Origin: Oopsacas minuta
Taxonomy: Eukaryota; Porifera; Hexactinellida; Lyssacinosida; Leucopsacidae
Assembly: GCA_024704765.1 (NCBI GenBank)
Contig: JAKMXF010000033.1
Coordinates: forward strand, 558,001 to 622,000
Direction: 5' to 3'
Length of the DNA: 64,000 nt
In this document: piece by piece, positions 21,699 to 31,824 of the stretch
Position numbering within the stretch: the stretch's first letter is position 1
How the letters are laid out: each line of letters begins with the position of its first letter
The notes under the pieces: generated by a model
The model's input: the letters and a program-made list of their open reading frames with translations, nothing else
The model's database searches: none
What the model was told of the DNA's origin: nothing
Position numbers and translations under genes: made by a program

Positions 21699-23633
21699 AT
21701 GGGGAAGAGATTATTGACTTCCTTTATCACAGGTATCCTGCTAGCGTGGGCTTGTTCATGTAGCCAAGCATTTCTAGTCTTCTTCCCGTCAGCTTATATA
21801 CTATTTGGAGGCTGGCCTATTGTGTGGCGAATCAAGCAAACTCTTCGGAGAGATCTACAACTAGCCGGGTTCTATTCGAAGCTAAGGAAAGCCGAACAGT
21901 TGAATAAAAAGAATAATGTAACTTACCATATGAAATGGCAAAAAACAGTCGACAAACAGCCGAACAAAGTAGCAATAAGATTCCAAGATGAAGAGTGGAC
22001 GTATATCCGTATTGTATCCCTAGCTAATAAAATAGCAAACTATCTATCCTCTAATTCCAATTTAGATGTTGGTGACACAGTTGCTCTGGTTGCAGAGAAC
22101 TGTCCTGAGTACATAGTTGTATTGCTAGCTCTTTCCAAGCTAGGCTGTCCCGCTGCACTTATAAACTTTAATCTCAGCGGTAAGCAGTTGTTACATACGA
22201 TTGAAATCTCATCCAGTAAGGTAGTAATCGTTACGAGCACTCTCAGTCATAATGTTAAGCAAATTGAAGGAGATTTGAACACAGACATAGTCTATTATTC
22301 CCTGAATAGAAAAGAGTGTGATTCAATTTACAAAGATATCATCCAACTCTGTCATGATTCTCCAGTTACATCACCAACAGGTAGAGACAGCAAAATAACT
22401 CCATTGTCAACTCTATGCTATATCTACACATCTGGAACAACTGGACTCCCAAAAGCCTGCATTATCACTCATGCTAAAGCTGTTACGATTGGAGTTGTAT
22501 TCAATATAATATCAGAAGCTGTTGAATCGGATATTTTCTATGTTACCCTGCCGTTGTACCACACAAGTGGTCTCATTATTGCCACAGGGACGGTGGTAAA
22601 TGCAGGATGTTCTATGTACCTCAAATCTAAATTTAGTGCTAGTGAATTCTGGGATGATTGCGTCATGCATAATTGTACAGTCATCATCTATATAGGCGAA
22701 TTATGTCGTTATCTCCTTTTACAGCCGAGTAGACCTTCTGATACGAATCATAGGGTTACAAGAGCAATCGGTAACGGACTTCGGACTGGAATATGGCAAG
22801 ATTTCAGAGACAGATTTCTGATCACCAGGATTCTAGAGGTGTATGGGTCAACTGAAGGTTTTTCTGGCCTAATGAACCTTGTATCTGAACCCGGTTATAT
22901 TGGTTATTTACCAATCTCTCTGAAGGATGTTCCCCTATTACGTGCATTATATAACCTTACGTTTGTGGCCAGAATAGATCCAGAGACAGGAGATATTGTC
23001 AGGGGAGCTGATGGACTATGTATTCGCTGTGAAGTCAATGAGTCAGGCGAGGCCCTTGGCATGGTCCGTGTGGGAGAGAAAAAGATGGTTATGTATCTAT
23101 CCCAAGAAGCTACGAAGAAAACTATGGTCAGGAACGTAGTCACTCATGGTGACTTATACTGTAGGACAGGCGATATTATGTCTGCTAATGAGCTAGGGTT
23201 CCTAACATTTCTGGATCGAAGAGGTGATACATTTCGTTGGAAAGGTGAAAATGTTAGTACAAGCGAAGTAGAATCTATCTTTGCAGCTATCATAGATCAT
23301 GATGACGTAATAGTTTATTCTGTAGCTATACCTGGTATCGAGGGTCGAGCTGGAATGGCAGCTATTGTTAAGAAGCACTTAGACTTGGACAATTTGTTAG
23401 ACAGCTTGAAAAGGGACCTACCTTCCTATTCTGTCCCTCTGTTTATTCGATTGATAGCTGCTCCTAAACTTACAGCTACATACAAGTATAGTAAAATCGG
23501 CTTAAAGAGAGAGGGCTTTGATATTAATACTATTACTGATCCGGTATTCTTTCTAGATCCCAGGTGTAAGAAGTATGTGCCTCTTGATAACGAGGTGTTT
23601 AGCTTACTGATGGAGAGAAAGTTGAGGTTATGA
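21699..23633 (+). CDS. SLC27A: Very-long-chain acyl-CoA synthetase / fatty acid transport protein (SLC27 family)
   Basis: Activates long and very long chain fatty acids to CoA esters at a membrane, which drives uptake. The protein is 644 residues, the usual FATP length. A hydrophobic N-terminal anchor (about 8-40) is followed by an AMP-binding domain with YTSGTTGLPK starting near residue 243, YGSTEG in the middle, and the FATP signature FRWKGENVSTSEVE near 512-525. The C-terminal lid is complete, so the enzyme looks active. The gene is intronless and begins a run of eight plus-strand genes. The ATG at 21699 places the membrane anchor at the very N-terminus, as expected. Which SLC27 paralogue it represents (1, 4 or 6 type) cannot be told by eye. 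Confidence 0.93.
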   Translation: MGKRLLTSFITGILLAWACSCSQAFLVFFPSAYILFGGWPIVWRIKQTLRRDLQLAGFYSKLRKAEQLNKKNNVTYHMKWQKTVDKQPNKVAIRFQDEEWTYIRIVSLANKIANYLSSNSNLDVGDTVALVAENCPEYIVVLLALSKLGCPAALINFNLSGKQLLHTIEISSSKVVIVTSTLSHNVKQIEGDLNTDIVYYSLNRKECDSIYKDIIQLCHDSPVTSPTGRDSKITPLSTLCYIYTSGTTGLPKACIITHAKAVTIGVVFNIISEAVESDIFYVTLPLYHTSGLIIATGTVVNAGCSMYLKSKFSASEFWDDCVMHNCTVIIYIGELCRYLLLQPSRPSDTNHRVTRAIGNGLRTGIWQDFRDRFLITRILEVYGSTEGFSGLMNLVSEPGYIGYLPISLKDVPLLRALYNLTFVARIDPETGDIVRGADGLCIRCEVNESGEALGMVRVGEKKMVMYLSQEATKKTMVRNVVTHGDLYCRTGDIMSANELGFLTFLDRRGDTFRWKGENVSTSEVESIFAAIIDHDDVIVYSVAIPGIEGRAGMAAIVKKHLDLDNLLDSLKRDLPSYSVPLFIRLIAAPKLTATYKYSKIGLKREGFDINTITDPVFFLDPRCKKYVPLDNEVFSLLMERKLRL

Positions 23634-23958
23634 ATATGAGGTCTTTACGTATAACTATATGTATATGTATATATTCCCCTGTATAGTCAATAGTAACGAT
23701 CTATTTGATGATATTTTTAGATCTTCGATAACGTGATAGTGATATGAAAATTGTTGTAATAATATGGTTCTAACAATATCGAACACGGATATACCGAAAT
23801 ACCCGCTTGTATCGAAGTAATTTTCGCAGTCCCTTCAACTTGGATATAACAGGAGTTTACCGTATGTTGAACTCGTTTTGTGATATGTTTGTGTGGAATA
23901 CACAGCTTGAAATGCCAATTGATTGTTTGGTTGTTAGGTTGTTTGTCCAGTTGCCTGA
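23634..23958. other. Short spacer with a MITE-like fragment
   Basis: Between the SLC27 and XPF genes. About 23740-23865 resembles the CAGTCAACTCC/TATATCGAA repeat family seen near 30455 and at 33879-34056 (shared ATATCGAACACGGATATACCGAAATACC-like segments). The XPF promoter must lie in or beside it. Confidence 0.45.
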
Positions 23959-26900
23959 ATGGATTATGAGCGTCAGATTGTGCTAGACACATTAGAGGGA
24001 AGCAGCCTTATCATCCTGGCTCGGGGCCTAGGAGTACATCGGTGTATGCTAAGCTTACTGAAACTCCATTGTGAGCCATCAGGGCTAGTCCTTGTCCTGA
24101 ATACATACCCCACAGAGGAGTACTACTTCATTGAGATGTTACAGAGAGATTATGTTACCATGGTACCAAGATCTGTGACCGGTGAATTTCTAGCTAAAGA
24201 CAGACAAGCTTTGTATTTGAAGGGAGGAGTTCTGTTCATATCTTCACAGATATTAGTCATGGATATTCTACGTAAATGCTGTCCTACTGACAAGGTAAAG
24301 TTAATGGAAAATTTCCCGTGATTTCAAATTTTCGCTTGGATAAGGGGTGAAATCCCTGGATAAACCGAGATTACGGGATTGTTACAAAGTAGGCTCTTCT
24401 CTCATCCCTAGATATCTGGTATAATGGTGTATCACGCTGATAAGATCACAGAACAAACTATAGAAGCGTTTATCCTCCGTCTCTACAGGGAGAGAAATAA
24501 GACTGGGTTTATACACGGACTATCTGACTGTTCAGACTCATTTGTAGGAGAACTATATCAAGTCGATCACGTCATGAAATGTCTCTTCGCAAGACATCTC
24601 CATCTATGGCCACGATTCCATGCCACAGTTAAAGATATCCTAGACCGTGTGAAGCCTGACGTAAGAGAGATACACGTGAGATTATCTGTTCATATGGAGC
24701 AGATACAATTCTCTCTTGTAGACCTTATTAAACTTACATTGGAACAGCTGGAAAAGAAAGTTCCTTCCATCTCATCATTTGATAAAACTCAGGTTAGAAA
24801 CTTTCACGTTATACACTAGTCTATTTATCAAATATGTACGTATCTATCTTACAGCTGACAGTAGAGTCTTGTTTGCTGCTAAATTTCGCTCAGTCAATTC
24901 GACTCCAGCTAGACAGTGTATGGACACAAGTAGGCCAGAAAGCTAAGTCTCTTATAGAAGATCTAACAACACTCCGTCGTCTGTTATTCTCTCTGTTACA
25001 GCATGATTGTGTAACCTTCTGGTCTCTCCTGAAGCAGATTAAGAGTGAGGTAGATTCAACAACAATTCACCAGTCATGTAGACATGAATGGTTATTCATG
25101 GAGCCAGCTGATACACTAATATCAGCTGCTAGAGACAGGGTGTATGGGGGAGAGCCTCACTTCTCTAAAGACACTGTTACTCTCTCAGAACTAGAGTTAG
25201 AGAACAATCCTAAGTGGTCTGTCCTAGCTGATATTATCTCTGTAGCTAGCGGAGAGCAGCACCCAGGTAGGTTAGTGCAGTGTCTACCTCTTATTACGTC
25301 ACTGAATTATAATTCCCCAAAGCCAATCAATATGCAGTCTGAGATAGGCTTTAAGAAATATTATACAAACCACTGCGAAACTTGTATGTTCAATTAACTA
25401 ATATAATATCTATCTACACATTCGTATACCCTCAAATCTGATAGGCCAGAAGTCAGAAAGTTTGAGAGATATCGCTTAGACATAGAATTTTCCAAATTTA
25501 AGGTTTATAGCTCTTTTTTAATATTCGATCCTAACATGATTCTCCCTTTTAGAATCTGCTCCTATTCTTGTGGTTGTTGATGACACTCAGACAGCAAACT
25601 ACCTTGAGTACTATCTAGAGGGAGAAGGTAGAGAGAGATTACTGGATCTGTATCATGATATGGTTAATACAATTAATCAAACAGATGAACATATCAATAG
25701 AAGGTTCTACAATTCTAGGAAGCACTATGTTCCTCCAGAGAAACGGCCTAAGCTATCACATCCTGTTAAGACCCTAGAGCAGTGCTTCTCTAAGTCAGCT
25801 GCTACAGAGGACAATGATAGTCCCTCTTCCCCTGGTATCTCCACTCCTTGTGTCAAACTTGTAACTCAACATAATCTGTTATATCCTCATCAAGCTGCTC
25901 AGCTGCTGGAGCAAACACGTCCTCATACTGTAGTGTTATATCACCCTGATTTATCCTGGGTGAGACAGCTAGAGTGCTACCAAGCTATACACCCAGACAT
26001 ACAGCTTACAGTAAGTTGTATAGTGGATTCCGGTTATAAGAACCCCTTGTGAGTAGCAATATAGGTTCTTATAACCGGCATATAATATACAGGAATACCG
26101 GGTGTTTCAAAAAAAACAGGCCCCAAAATCATGGAGCCATATTTCAGACGATTCTATGTATTCAGATATACCATTGATAACTAGTATAAATATACTACTT
26201 TTTAACAATATAACTAAGGGAAAAGGTTGAAATTACTGAAATACCCAACTTATAGCATATGTTCTAGGTGCCCGCCATTAACTTCCATGCATTTTCTTAG
26301 TCTTTTCACAAAATTCTTCATTACATCCATGCACACTGACTTTGGAATCTTTCCCATTTCATCCTTAATGGATATTTTTAGTTCTCTGATGTTCTGGGGT
26401 TTGTTAGCATATACTTTATCCTTCAAATAGCCCCAAAGATAGAAATCAGGGGGCTCAGGTCCGGGCTATGAGGGGCCCACTCAAAGGGGGTCAGTCGACT
26501 GATGATTCTGGTTCCAAAGTGGTTTTTAAGCCATTCCCTAGCAATTAATGAGGTATGGGCAGGGGCTCCATCCTGCTGGAACCATAATTTGGGTAGTAGA
26601 GAGGGGTAGAGTGATTCCACTTCTTTCCAGAACTCATTAAGCACCTTGACGTAGCGTTCCTTTGTCACAGTCACATTTCGACCATTTTCTTCGATGAAAA
26701 TAGGTCCAATGATGCCTCTCGCCCCAATAGCAGCCCACACGGTGCATCTTTCGGAATGTAAGGGCTTCTGAACTATCTCTGAAGGCTTCTGAGTACCCCA
26801 AAATACATTGTTCTTACTATTGACCCGCCCATCCAGCTCAAAATGAGCCTCATCCGAGGTGAAGAGAAGCCCAAGGAATGAGTCACAACTTTCAACTTTG

Positions 26901-28534
26901 GCGACCAATTTCTCAGCCATAGCTACCCTCTTGACCTTATCTACATTTGATAGCTTCTGGCCAGTTTGTATTCTATAGGGGAAAAAGGACAAATCTTGTT
27001 TCAAGACTCCAGAGGGTGGTAGGGGTGATACCAAGAGACTGGCTCCTCTTCCGGATTGACCTTTTTGGGCTGTTTCCAACTGCCTCCCTGACATCATCAA
27101 TAACCTCCGCAGTTCTCTTCCTAGGTCTCCCAGAATGAGTTGAACGCTTGGAATCCTTTGTATTTAGGTTTAGCACGGTCCCATAAGCCGTAAAATGGCT
27201 AACCCAGGATTGAATCACACTCTTACAGGGCGAGGAAGCTGCCTCAAACTTTGCATGAAATAACTCATTGACCGTCGTAAACGACCCATGTTTGAAGTAG
27301 AATTCGACACAGAATATGCGGTGTTCCAACTTCCAATTTGGCATGGATGTATTCACAGGAGTTGTTTCTGCCATATAGTGAAGAGAAAATATTGCTATAA
27401 TAGAATACCTGTACATAGAGAGAAAAAGATGTAACTGGGGCCTAATTTTTTGAAACACCCGGTATACGAGAACAGTTTTCCAGAGGATGGTGCATAGGTG
27501 CTTGTATCCTGTGTTCTTATATCCGGCATCTGCTTTATTAATTGCATTACATCATATGTTATACACTATTAGTTCAATAGGTCCATTTTATGATGTATAA
27601 AGACTCTATAGAAGAACAGCGGTTTTTGTCATCCCTCCGGAGAGAGAAGGAAGCATTTGAGTGTCTGGTTAAACAGAAGTCCCTCATGGTTATACCAGAA
27701 GACAGAGAGGGTAAGGACCCCTCATGTACCTACCTATCACGGGACCCTTCCGGTCCTATCCCTGAGATGTTCACGCACCTTTGTGGAGGGCGTAAGGACG
27801 AGACAGAACGGAGGATTATCGTAGACGTACGTGAGTTTAAGAGTATTTTACCAGCCCTTATACACAAGAGAGGGATTAATATAGAGCCTGTTACGCTTGA
27901 GGTAGGTGACTATATACTCTCTCCTGATATGTGTGTTGAAAGAAAGGCAGTAGCAGACTTAATACAATCCTTGAATTCAGGGAGATTATACAATCAGTGC
28001 ACTGCTATGTGTAGATACTACAGTAAACCTATACTGCTAATTGAAGCTAAAGAGGGAGAGTATCTATGTCTTGATAAAAATATACAAGGAACTAGTCAGG
28101 ATATAGCTGGTAAATTAGTACTGTTAACTTTACACTTCCCTAAGCTACGTATCGCATGGTGTGAAAATCCGTTAATGGCTGCTGAACTGATTGATAAGTT
28201 AAAGAAGCAAAAACCTGAGCCCAGTACTGAGACAGCACTAGGAATGGGATGTGATCTGGATCTATTCACAGGTGATAAGTACCTTGGAGGAGCAGGGGTA
28301 GAAGATTTCTTATTGAAGCTCCCTGGTGTGAAGTTTAGGAATTATAGATCTATACTGAGAGAAATCGAGAGTTTATCCCATTTAGCTTCTCTCAGTCAGC
28401 ATAAGATAATCAGTATTATAGGGGAAGAGGATGGTACCGCTCTCTGGACCTTCCTACACAAGGATGCCAGATTTGTTAGTGTAGAGGGCAAAGGTCAGAG
28501 TACACTGTCTCTTCATACAGATGTTAGAAACTGA
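23959..28534 (+). CDS. ERCC4: XPF/ERCC4 structure-specific DNA repair endonuclease (5 exons)
   Basis: XPF pairs with ERCC1 and cuts DNA 5' of lesions in nucleotide excision and crosslink repair. Exons read from GT..AG borders and frame: 23959-24294, 24412-24792, 24855-25266, 25553-26010 and 27581-28534, giving about 846 residues (human 916). The N-terminus MDYERQIVLDTL and ARGLGVHR match the XPF helicase-like start. The degenerate helicase part runs to exon 4, with a low-complexity segment before the nuclease. The nuclease in exon 5 has GDYILSPDMCVERK, which contains the catalytic ERKxxxD signature. A C-terminal tandem helix-hairpin-helix (DFLLKLPGV onward) binds ERCC1. All phases agree across the four introns. 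Intron 4 (1,570 bases) contains a mariner copy. The gene looks functional. Confidence 0.93.
26030..26078. repeat. Perfect 15-bp inverted repeat in XPF intron 4
   Basis: CCGGTTATAAGAACC at 26030-26044 and its exact complement at 26064-26078, with a 19-base loop. It is probably part of a short transposable element that the mariner later interrupted. A third related copy (GTTCTTATATCCGG) lies near 27513. Confidence 0.6.
26098..27462 (-). mobile_element. Mariner-family DNA transposon, defective copy
   Basis: Terminal inverted repeats begin CCGGGTGTTTCAAAAAA at 26098, with the complement ending at 27462 (about 30 bases, imperfect, including AGGCCCC). It is flanked by TA on both sides (26096-26097 and 27463-27464), the target duplication of Tc1/mariner elements. 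Length is 1,365 bases. It sits inside intron 4 of XPF in the opposite orientation to the gene. Confidence 0.93.
26250..27374 (-). pseudogene. Mariner transposase pseudogene (two frameshifts)
   Basis: The N-terminal half starts MAETTPVNTS at 27374 with helix-turn-helix DNA-binding sequence. The catalytic half has TSDEAHF, QQDGAPAH and HSPDLSP, the three acidic motifs of the mariner DDD triad; I count 36 residues between the second and third Asp. One indel near 27000 separates the two halves. A second, near 26440, throws the frame out just after SPDLSP; the continuation WGYLKDKVYANKP and the stop at 26250 are readable in another frame. It cannot encode an active enzyme as it stands. Confidence 0.9.
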
Positions 28535-28684
28535 TAATATGATAATACTCTAATCAAGATATTATTAAATACTTCTGATGTTCATTTAATTATGCAACTA
28601 ATTTTACTCAGCATTCTAATATTAGTAGTTTAGGTACAATTAATGAAATTTGTTCTAAAATTAGCACAGATATTTGTATTTATA
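28535..28684. other. Short intergenic spacer, XPF to PRC1
   Basis: About 150 AT-rich bases between the XPF stop and the preferred PRC1 start. Tight spacing suggests that the PRC1 promoter overlaps the XPF 3' region. Confidence 0.4.
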
Positions 28685-31388
28685 ATGGATAATTTCAAGC
28701 CAATTCCGATGGACTCCCTTACCCATCCTCTCCCTCCTGAGGGTGTAACATGTCCCCGTGCTACTCCAGACACCGGATATGATATATCTGAGTGGAGTGA
28801 GTTCTTGAGCATCCAGGACCTATGGAACGAAATGGGATTAAGAAATGAACCAGAACGCTTACAAACTAGGAGCCATAAGCTGAAGGATAACTGTCATCTC
28901 CTGTTGAATAATATACTCAGAGAAGAACAGAAGGTCATGCAACAGCTAAAGGAGAATATACATTCATTCACGTCAGAGGTCAGGTTATCAAATTTTCATT
29001 TCTTGTATAATTATGATGACGTAATAATTCGGTTATTTGTTTGCATATTGTCAAGACATTTGGCATATTGAGGTGTAACGGTGATTAAATTTTCGAATTT
29101 CGACCATGTATATTGATAGAGCAGTGACTAATAATGTGATTTATTGAAATTCCAAGAGGTGACAATTACGTCATAATTTCTCCATTGGAGTTAATTTTTT
29201 TCCACAATAATAATTGACGTCATTATATTTATATCAGTTTATATTTACAGATAACTCAGACATGCACACAACTAGCTATACCAAATCCTTCTGAGCTATC
29301 AGATGACAATCTAAGCTTGATACAGCGAGAGAGTGCATTACGTAAATCACTTGATCAGCTACGTCTGGTACGAGGAGAAAGAGAGAAGAGACAAGAGAGA
29401 TTACAGGAGATGGAGATTGCTATGTGTCTTGAGTTAGGAGATGAACCTACATTCTATCAAGGCCTTTCTGTTGCTATACAACAGAGTCCACATTTCTTGA
29501 TTAAAGAAGAACAACTGCAGGAATACAGACAGGAAGTAAGTAATTTAATCATATTTAACAAACGAAATTATTGATCCAAACTTTAGGTACAATTATTAGA
29601 ACACAAGCTTAATACACACAGAAACAAGTTTGTCAGTAATAGGAATAAAATGATAGAGCTATGGCGAGTAACTGGCCAAGAACCTCTCTCAGATTTTGAG
29701 AGTTTGGTTAGAGATAATAATAGAAAGGAATTAACACTGAGCTCTTCTACACTCGATAACATGCAGGAAGTAGTTACTAGATTGCGTTTAGTATTTGATG
29801 AGATTACTGAATTGAGTGAGGAGACTAAGAGAGATGTTATATGTCTATGGAGGAGATTAGAGACCCCTCAAGAGGAACAGGATGTTATTACCGATAAAAT
29901 TACAGAGGTGTCTGCTAAGGTAAGGCATTGTATGCTTGGGTGTCCCTTGACCGCGAGATTTCATGCGGGGGTACACATAATGTGTTAAAGTTGGTACTAT
30001 ACGTGAAACGGTTGGGGACGGCTGCAATAGCTTCCCATATGTTTTCTATTAATCGAATTATAGACATGCAGAATATTGATGAGTGAGAAGAATCGCTTGC
30101 TATCCATAAAACAAGAGAATATTGGTAAATTCATTCAAAAGACAAAGGAACTCCTTGAGGAGGCTTGGGATAGATGTTACCTTGGTCCCGCACAGCGTTA
30201 CAACATGTGTTCCCTGTTCTTCTCAGATCTACCCCCTGACGAGCCTGTATTAGAAGCCCTAGAGTCCTCTCTCAAGGCTGTGTATGACATGGAGAGGAGA
30301 TTTATGAGGTTGTATACTGTGGTTAGGAAGAGAGAAGTGTTATGGGAGAAGTTTATGGATCTACAGGAAAAGATGAATGATCCGAATAGACTCAATAATA
30401 GAGGAGGTAGTTAACTGTGAAGTGTGAATAATCTGTTCATTTATTGTATTACAGTCAACTGCCCTTATATCAACACGAATATACCGAAATACCGGGTTAT
30501 ATCGAAGTCTGAAGTTGTGCTAATATGGTCACAAATCTTCAAAGTAAATAATATTTCATCGGTCGTATCAGAGTAATTTCACAGTCAATTGAGCTTCGAT
30601 ACAACGAGATTTGAATGTACGTCGTCCTCGAATTATCGCCTCTTTCACTGTGGCTAGTAAATACATTCCTGCTATTACAGTATTCATTTATAGGAGGATT
30701 ATTGAAAGAAGCAAAAGAAAGGAATTCTCTTGAAAAGCGTATCCCAAATCTTGAGATAGAGATAAAAAAACTAACAACAGAGTACACAGAGGAAACAGGA
30801 AATACTTTCATATTACTAGACAAGGAGTATACTAGCGTTATAGCTGATCAATGGGCTGAACGTAAGAACACTCAGAAAGTACAGAAAGCCAGCAGACAAC
30901 AAGCTAAAGCAGATCTCATAAAAACTGAGATGAAATTTGGTAGTACTCCTACTCCTAAGAAGGTTAACTTCAAACGACCTCGCCCTCTCGCTACTCCAAA
31001 AAATGCTAAGGTTATAGACGTTAAGCAGTCAAATGGATCTGCTAAGAAACTTTGTTTTGGATCTCCTCGCAAACCGATCACTCACTCAAGTCTATCAAGG
31101 ACAGGAGGTAAAGCTAAGAACATGCGTAGACGCATGTCACTCGCGAAACTCAGACACGCAGCTGGTGTTACTCGTACCCCCGTAAGCCCCCACGTGACTC
31201 ATACTCTCAGCTCTAAGGGCTCTCCTAATAGCACCACCAGGACAACCGATAAGAGTAACGAATCCGTCAATTTCCCTTCCTACACGGGACTAATTGAAGT
31301 GAATAATGCTAGCTACAATCAGTTCTCACAAGGAATAGACTTTAAAGCTCGCTCTTCATGTATACCCACTAATATAGACTTTAAGTAA
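28685..31388 (+). CDS. PRC1: PRC1/Ase1/MAP65 antiparallel microtubule bundler (5 exons)
   Basis: Crosslinks antiparallel microtubules in the spindle midzone and is needed for cytokinesis. Exons by frame and splice borders: 28685-28978, 29251-29535, 29587-29919, about 30088-30406 and 30694-31388, about 640 residues. The protein is mostly coiled coil. The microtubule-binding spectrin repeat holds the conserved LW-rich region and the family hallmark DPNRLNNRGG followed by LLKEAKER across the last junction. The C-terminal tail (from about 30950) is basic and Ser/Thr-Pro rich, as expected for Cdk-regulated PRC1. Three in-frame ATGs (28643, 28685, 28709) compete for the start; I prefer 28685. The exon 3/4 junction is uncertain: the obvious CAG acceptor at 30071 is out of phase, whereas 30087 fits. 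Introns 3 and 4 carry repeat fragments. Confidence 0.88.
29935..30030. repeat. hAT-type MITE fragment in PRC1 intron 3
   Basis: The end ACGGTTGGGGACGGC matches the end of the better preserved element at 34675-34796 (ACGGTTGGGGACCGC). The 5' half is degraded. Confidence 0.45.
30455..30616. repeat. MITE-like repeat in PRC1 intron 4, CAGTCAACTCC family
   Basis: Starts TACAGTCAACTGCCC and continues with TATATCGAAG-type motifs shared with 33879-34056. The right end (CGATACAACGAGATTTGA) is decayed. Boundaries are approximate. Confidence 0.55.
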
Positions 31389-31824
31389 TGAACTAGATCG
31401 GATTTTTCTAGCTACACACATCAGGTACTTCAATAAAATTATGGGAACTATTGGACAATTGTTATTATTATTATTGCAATAACCATTCTACATCCTCCTA
31501 TATTATCAGTTGGTGTACTGACTACTGAGGGATGTTATACGATACAATAATTAGCCAATAATTACTGACTTTAATGACATACACCGGATCAATTACCCTC
31601 ATGCTAATTTACTGGATTCAGTCTGTCCCTTGTTTTCAACTAGTCAAAGACCGAGTGACGTATCTTACAGTCATACTACATCCATGATTTCATATGAGTG
31701 TGCTTATATTCCCTATAAGGAATATATAATTACAATATTATTACATACTAACCTTGTTCCATTTGTATTCAATTATAACAAATGAATATTTTGTTTGAAT
31801 TAATTAGAATATTTGAGGAATACC
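31389..31824. other. Intergenic, PRC1 to HDAC6
   Basis: 436 AT-rich bases with a short ATT microsatellite near 31462-31475. Nothing coding is seen. It should contain the PRC1 3' end and the HDAC promoter. Confidence 0.5.

Noticed and set aside
24424-28534. Several separate small genes
   Set aside because: Each piece matches consecutive parts of XPF, and GT..AG borders join them in phase. The same logic removed separate small genes in PRC1 (28643-31388), TTLL (33730-37498) and the integrase (60057-62126).
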